From Chara braunii (taxonomy: Eukaryota; Streptophyta; Charophyceae; Charales; Characeae): DNA of 22,993 nucleotides. Positions within the stretch are counted from its first letter, which is position 1. Each line of letters starts with the position of its first letter. Position numbers and translations under genes: made by a program. The stretch lies in the NCBI GenBank assembly GCA_003427395.1, contig BFEA01000084.1, forward strand, positions 2,137,108-2,160,100, read 5' to 3'. Of the stretch, positions 19,077 through 22,993 are shown piece by piece. The notes beneath the pieces were generated by a model. That model was not told where the DNA came from, searched no databases, and was given only the letters and a program-made list of their open reading frames with translations.

Positions 19077-19640
19077 GTGGAAGTAGGGTGGCTGATCAAG
19101 ATCTCAACGAACCCTAGATCATTATCATCATCCTGTTATTGTTGTGGCATCAGGCCTACAACACTTTGAAGGCCAAGATCCCCTAGATCTTGGTAGTGTT
19201 TTACTCTTGGCCAACCAAGAGCCTGGTATTATCTCTCTCCACTAACCTACCCTCCCCCAACCCTTTTTCTCTCCCCCCCCATCATCTAATCATCCTTTCT
19301 AACTTTACCACTACCCCCCCTCCTCCCACCTCCCTCTTCACTCATCTCCCACCACCTTTTTTTGTCCTCTCCTCCCCACTCAACATCTTCTACTAATCTC
19401 ATTTCCCCCATCTCCCACTTCACTCCTCTCTCTCTCACCTATTTTTCTGTTCTTCATCACTCTTTCATTCCTTTGCCCCCCTTACTTCGAATTTTTCTGT
19501 TGTTCTTATTATCCCTTTCTCTTTTATTTAAATCTTCTCTTTTCTTCAAAAATTCAAATTATCTTATTCCCCCCCTTTCCCTTCTCATTTTCTAATTTAT
19601 TTTATTTTTTCTTTTTATTTATTCTGAAAACTCGAATTTC
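19077..19640. other. Pyrimidine-rich leader sequence
   Basis: From about 19220 to 19620 the plus strand is almost entirely C and T (CTCCC, TTTC words). No gene was recognised; open frames here are Ser/Pro/Leu artefacts. Confidence 0.6.
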
Positions 19641-20008
19641 TTTGCGGCACCCTTAAATTTGACTAGGAATTGGTCTTTCTTGCTTTTGACACACATTTTA
19701 ACCCCATAGGGGTAACGAAGTGCTGCCGAAATTTTCTTTTTTTTCTTTCACTTAGTCTTTTTCGGCACACTTCGACCCCATGCGGGTAACGAAATGCTGC
19801 CGAATTTTTTGAAAAATCAGATACTTCATTTCTCTCCACCTCCTCATCCACTTATTTACTTATTTATTTATTTATTTATTATTTCTTTATTTATTTTCTG
19901 AAATTTTTAATTTGCAGCATTTTGAAACCTAGTGTACTTATCTTGGTCTCTCCTTTTTCCTTGGCATATTCTTGACACCATGGGGGGCAAGGAAATGCTG
20001 CCGAAAAT
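19641..20008. repeat. Three foldback repeats ending in TGCTGCCGAA
   Basis: Copy 2 (19760-19805) is compact: TTCGGCACACTTCG pairs with CGAAATGCTGCCGAA, and ACCC-CATGC-GGGT forms the tip. Copies 1 (about 19641-19727) and 3 (about 19911-20008) have the same outer arms (GCGGCACC or GCAGCATT against TGCTGCCGAA). Their longer interiors share CTAG, TTGGTCT and CTTGACAC words. A/T-rich TTTATTTA sequence lies between copies. Confidence 0.65.
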
Positions 20009-20042
20009 TCTAAAAAAAATAAACATTATTTTTCTCTTTATA

Positions 20043-20050
20043 TTTGTTTC
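20043..20050. repeat. Left target-site duplication TTTGTTTC
   Basis: It is identical to 20591-20598 and abuts the CTATGTAG terminus. Confidence 0.8.
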
Positions 20051-20152
20051 CTATGTAGCACGGCATACCTGGCCGGATAATCTGGTCGGATTATCAGGCC
20101 GGATTATCGGGGGCTAGGATTATTCGGAAATCCGGATGATTAAAAAAACGAC

Positions 20153-20183
<31 letters not shown>

Positions 20184-20590
20184 TATTGCGCATGCAAAAT
20201 ACAATAGAACTATGTTCCTATTTCATAAAAAGCTTAATAAGTCATGGAAGGGTTGAAAGGGGGTAAGATAGGGAATGAAGGGGTTTAGAGGGGGGATGCT
20301 TGATTCGTTTTATAATTTTTTATCCAAATATTTTTTTGTTTTCTGTTTTAAATTTGTTTCTTTTTATCTGTTGAGATATCAACAATGACCTTAAGCCAAA
20401 CGTTGTTCGTATCGTTGATGTGAACAACATACTTTTTTTGCAGAATTTTTTGAATTATTTTTTTTTTCGGTAAAAAAAAATGTTTTGCGCAGGGCTGGAT
20501 TTTTTCATATCCGGAATTTATCCGGAATTTTCGTCCAGATTGAAAATTCCGAATAAAATGGCCTGCCGGATATCCGGATTTTCTACATAG
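20051..20590. mobile_element. Second non-autonomous hAT-like element, 540 bp
   Basis: The ends are CTATGTAG and CTACATAG (8-bp perfect inverted termini), flanked by the perfect 8-bp duplication TTTGTTTC (20043-20050 and 20591-20598). Both subterminal regions are packed with CCGGATAATC, CGGATTATC and ATATCCGGA words in inverted arrangement. This is the same architecture as the CCCGAAC-rich element at 10462-11273, including an A-run close to the left end preceded by GAC. No transposase is present. The terminus does not fit the CAGGG hAT consensus, so the superfamily is inferred from duplication size. It is inserted in the T-rich leader of the LTR element and is therefore the younger of the two. 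Confidence 0.75.
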
Positions 20591-20598
20591 TTTGTTTC
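20591..20598. repeat. Right target-site duplication TTTGTTTC
   Basis: This is an exact copy of 20043-20050 immediately after CTACATAG. Confidence 0.8.
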
Positions 20599-20740
20599 CT
20601 TATTTCTTTAATTATTTTTATTATTTATTTATTTTCTTATTGATTTTTATTTTTCTCTCGAAATTTTGTTGTTTATTTATTTTTCCTCTCGCCTTTCCCC
20701 CCTATGCTTGCCATTTTATTTTCTTGATTAGGTCACCGGT

Positions 20741-20813
20741 ACCCTACCCTAACCACTCAAACTTCGGTTAGGGTTTTCTTAGGGTTTTTCAAGGGTTTAG
20801 GGTTTTCCTAACC
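20741..20813. repeat. Telomere-like (TTTAGGG-type) words in the leader
   Basis: CCCTACCCTAACC is followed by GGTTAGGGTTTTCTTAGGG, then TTTAGGGTTTTCCTAACCCC. The words are degenerate plant telomere/telobox motifs in both orientations. CCCTAACC (20747-20754) and GGTTAGGG (20766-20773) can form an 8-bp hairpin. It is about 180 bp upstream of the gag start. Confidence 0.7.
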
Positions 20814-20984
20814 CCCCTACCTTCCCTTCTCATTTGGCCACCCTGGATCCAAACCACCCCCTTTGACGGCGCCCGTACTCGATTTACTAGCGCCGCCCGT
20901 CGACTTCTATCGCAGAACTGCCCCTACGTCCTCCGCTCACACGGACCTCCTCTGACCCTCTCTAGTCCGGCCCGTTACCTCCCC

Positions 20985-22993
20985 ATGGCCGAGAGGGTGT
21001 CACAAGCCGCCGAGGAGGCGACGACCTCGGCATCGGGCTCCACACCCGTGCCGACAAACCAGGGCCATCTGTCCCAGGGGGATCTGCACACCCTCATCAC
21101 CTCCCTCCTTACGCCCTAACAGACGCAGATGGCGACTCTTACCGCTGGCCTGCGGAAACTCCGGGACAGTGGTCGTCCTTCCTCTCCCCACTCTCTCTCT
21201 TCTCCTGGCTCCAAGTTCGGGTCCCCCGTCCTCCGACATGGTGGCCACGACGGAGCTTCCTCCTCTGCCGCCCCCGACCCGGCCACCCTGGTGACCGTCC
21301 ACGCTCCTAGCACGACGGCCGCCACGGGCCAGACCCTCCCTCACTCCACGGGCTCACTCGCCCAGATTCCGGTCACTACGGCCATGGGACCACAACTCGA
21401 TACCATGGTCTCAGCTTTTTCGGGTGCCACGTGTCTCCCTCCCCTTCGCACGACCGCAGCGCGACCTGGCTCTTCCCCTTCTCGGATGCCCCGCACTGCT
21501 CGTGCATCCACTTCCCCCACTCTTCCTCCTGCCACCCCTCGCTCGATCTACGTTCGACGTCTCGAGAACGAGCTTGCCCAGACCCGGGCCGAACTCCCCC
21601 TCTTACGCCTTCAACCACCCCCACCCTCACAGGTGGCCGCACCTTCGGGCGCAGCCCCTTCTTCTGCTACCCTTCCTTCCATGCAGGCTCGCTTCCCTCG
21701 CCCCGCACCCTATCCAACCCCATCCTACCTTCTTCCTATTCCCTCGTTTGTTGCGACCTCTTCTACCGTAGCTCCCTCACAGCCTGCCGCTGTTGCCCCC
21801 GCCGCTCCCCCATACAGCCCGGACGTACAGTCAGTTGCGCCCCTTTCTCCAAGACCTGCGCCGACTTACTCAGTCGTGGCACAGTCCTCTGCTCCTCGAT
21901 CCCCTCGCTGCCAAAACGGTGGCGCACCACTCATCTGCTTGGCGGACATTGCCTTGTACGACGGTATAGGGATACGCGTGTCCCGGTGGCTGCAGTCTGC
22001 CACCCGCATGCTCTAGCTCATGGGCGCCCCACCCGACACGTGGGTGGGTCACCTCTCCACGCGCCTGCGTGGCAGTCCTTTCGAGGCCTCAGAGGATTTT
22101 ACTCGCATTTCCTTCGTGAGGGTCGGACCGCGACCTTCATGGATTTCCAGGCGTTCCTCGATAATCGCTTCGGAGCCCGACATGACGTGATTGAGGCCTT
22201 CGAGCGTGTCGTCACTACACGCTGGTCCGACTCTGGTAGCGTTGCCAGCAGTCTTTCAGGATGCCCGCCTCATTTGTGATGTGGCGTCCCTCCCCGAGAC
22301 TGCCCTCATCGACCTTTTCTTGGCCAGCCTTCCCCTTGAGTACCGCTCCGAGTTACGGCGGTACGAGTTCACATCGGCCCCGCAGGCTTACGAGGCCGCT
22401 AGGACCCATCAGCGGATGCGGGCCCGTCTTCACCCCGCCTTCTCATCCCAGCCTCAACGTACTGGTTACGCTCCCTCCTCCTCTCACGGCACTTCCCAGC
22501 GTCGTTCCCCTTNCCGCGGTCGCCCCNGCCGTTTCGCGCAGCAGGACCGCCACTTCTCGCGTCGCTTCAGTGCGCTCGAGTATGATGAGCAGGACATTGT
22601 TGCCCTGCTGTCGCCCGAGGGTGACCATAGCGACGATCGACGAGGCCGTCCACTACCACCTGGAGGACTCTACTCTCCCTATGGCCGAGCGCCTCCAGCT
22701 CATCCTCTCCGCCCTCTCCCAGGCACACAGCCGCCCCGGTCACGCTGGCGCTGTCGGGCGCATCGGTCCGGCACCGCACGGGGGCAGCGCGGGACCCTTC
22801 CGGCCGCGTCACCCAGGAGTGTTTTTTCATAACCCTTCGTCGCACTATACATGGAGCTTCCGCAAGCCGCTCCGGCCGGGTGCGCCAGCCATACCTCTCG
22901 CGAGCCCCTACGACAGGATAGGGCCTACGGGAGGCACGACTTACCTACACCTTACGGGAGCTGTCACCTCCCTTCGGTGGACGTATCCCCGCC
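20985..22993 (+). pseudogene. Degenerate retrotransposon gag, continues past window end
   Basis: The frame opens at ATG 20985 (MAERVSQAAEEATTSASGS). It meets TAA at 21117, is open again to TAG at 22014, and both stops are one C-to-T step from Gln. A short segment around 22100-22232 reads in another frame (FQAFLDNRFGARHDVIEAF). The first frame then resumes at LPAVFQDARLICDV and LFLASLPLEYRSELRRYEF, followed by AYEAARTHQRMRARL. A further shift near 22620 leads to EAVHYHLEDSTLPMAERL, open to the window end. The first ~330 residues are Ser/Thr/Pro/Ala-rich and probably disordered. The FLDNRF to LPLEYRSELRRY part resembles the helical capsid-type domain of Ty3/gypsy gag. Two N bases (22513, 22527) are present. 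No zinc knuckle, protease or reverse transcriptase is visible yet. It is non-functional as written. Confidence 0.7.

Overview
The window looks like repeat-dominated, non-coding nuclear DNA of a eukaryote with a large genome. Several signs suggest the green lineage, and a charophyte such as Chara is my best guess (inference, low confidence). There is an LTR retroelement whose primer-binding site matches the usual plant initiator-Met-tRNA type. There are TTTAGGG-type telomere-like words, hAT-type elements with 8-bp target duplications, and a type III hammerhead ribozyme of the sort known from plant retrozymes. No intact gene was found. N bases inside microsatellites and a 75-N gap point to an assembly that struggled with repeats.

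Layout. 1-1546: three copies of a ~540-bp unit ending in (CT)n or (GT)n. 1553-3250: a ~187-bp satellite built of two related ~93-bp halves, followed by ~96-bp repeats (3374-3566). 3560-4655 (minus): a decayed reading frame of unknown identity. 4919-6655: an 81-bp minisatellite with an internal inverted block. 6656-8400: microsatellites, including ~350 bp of ATCA, and GC-rich palindromic sequence. 8431-10110 (plus): a long intronless pseudogene with three stops and two frameshifts, product unknown. 10462-11273: a non-autonomous hAT-like element with a perfect 8-bp target duplication. 11282-14060: unassigned sequence, CT/GA tracts and an A-poor, TGC-rich stretch. 14062-14302: strongly folding sequence ending in a complete hammerhead ribozyme core. 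14303-16302: low-complexity DNA, an Asp-rich open frame, a ~100-bp near-perfect hairpin and a 148-bp duplication. 16500-17240: a 147-bp satellite in which every monomer is an inverted repeat. 17430-18110: a 169-bp duplication in purine-rich DNA.

18171-22993: probably one Ty3/gypsy-like LTR retroelement. It has an LTR (18171-18478), a PBS (18480-18490), a very long untranslated leader and a degenerate gag (20985 to the window end). The leader carries a G-box cluster, a tRNA-like relic, palindromes, foldback repeats and a second hAT-like insertion (20051-20590) with its own perfect 8-bp target duplication.

The best candidate for an overlooked functional element is the hammerhead ribozyme at 14249-14302. 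It has all invariant core bases, three possible helices and a GUC cleavage triplet. If expressed, the RNA should cut itself after position 14255.
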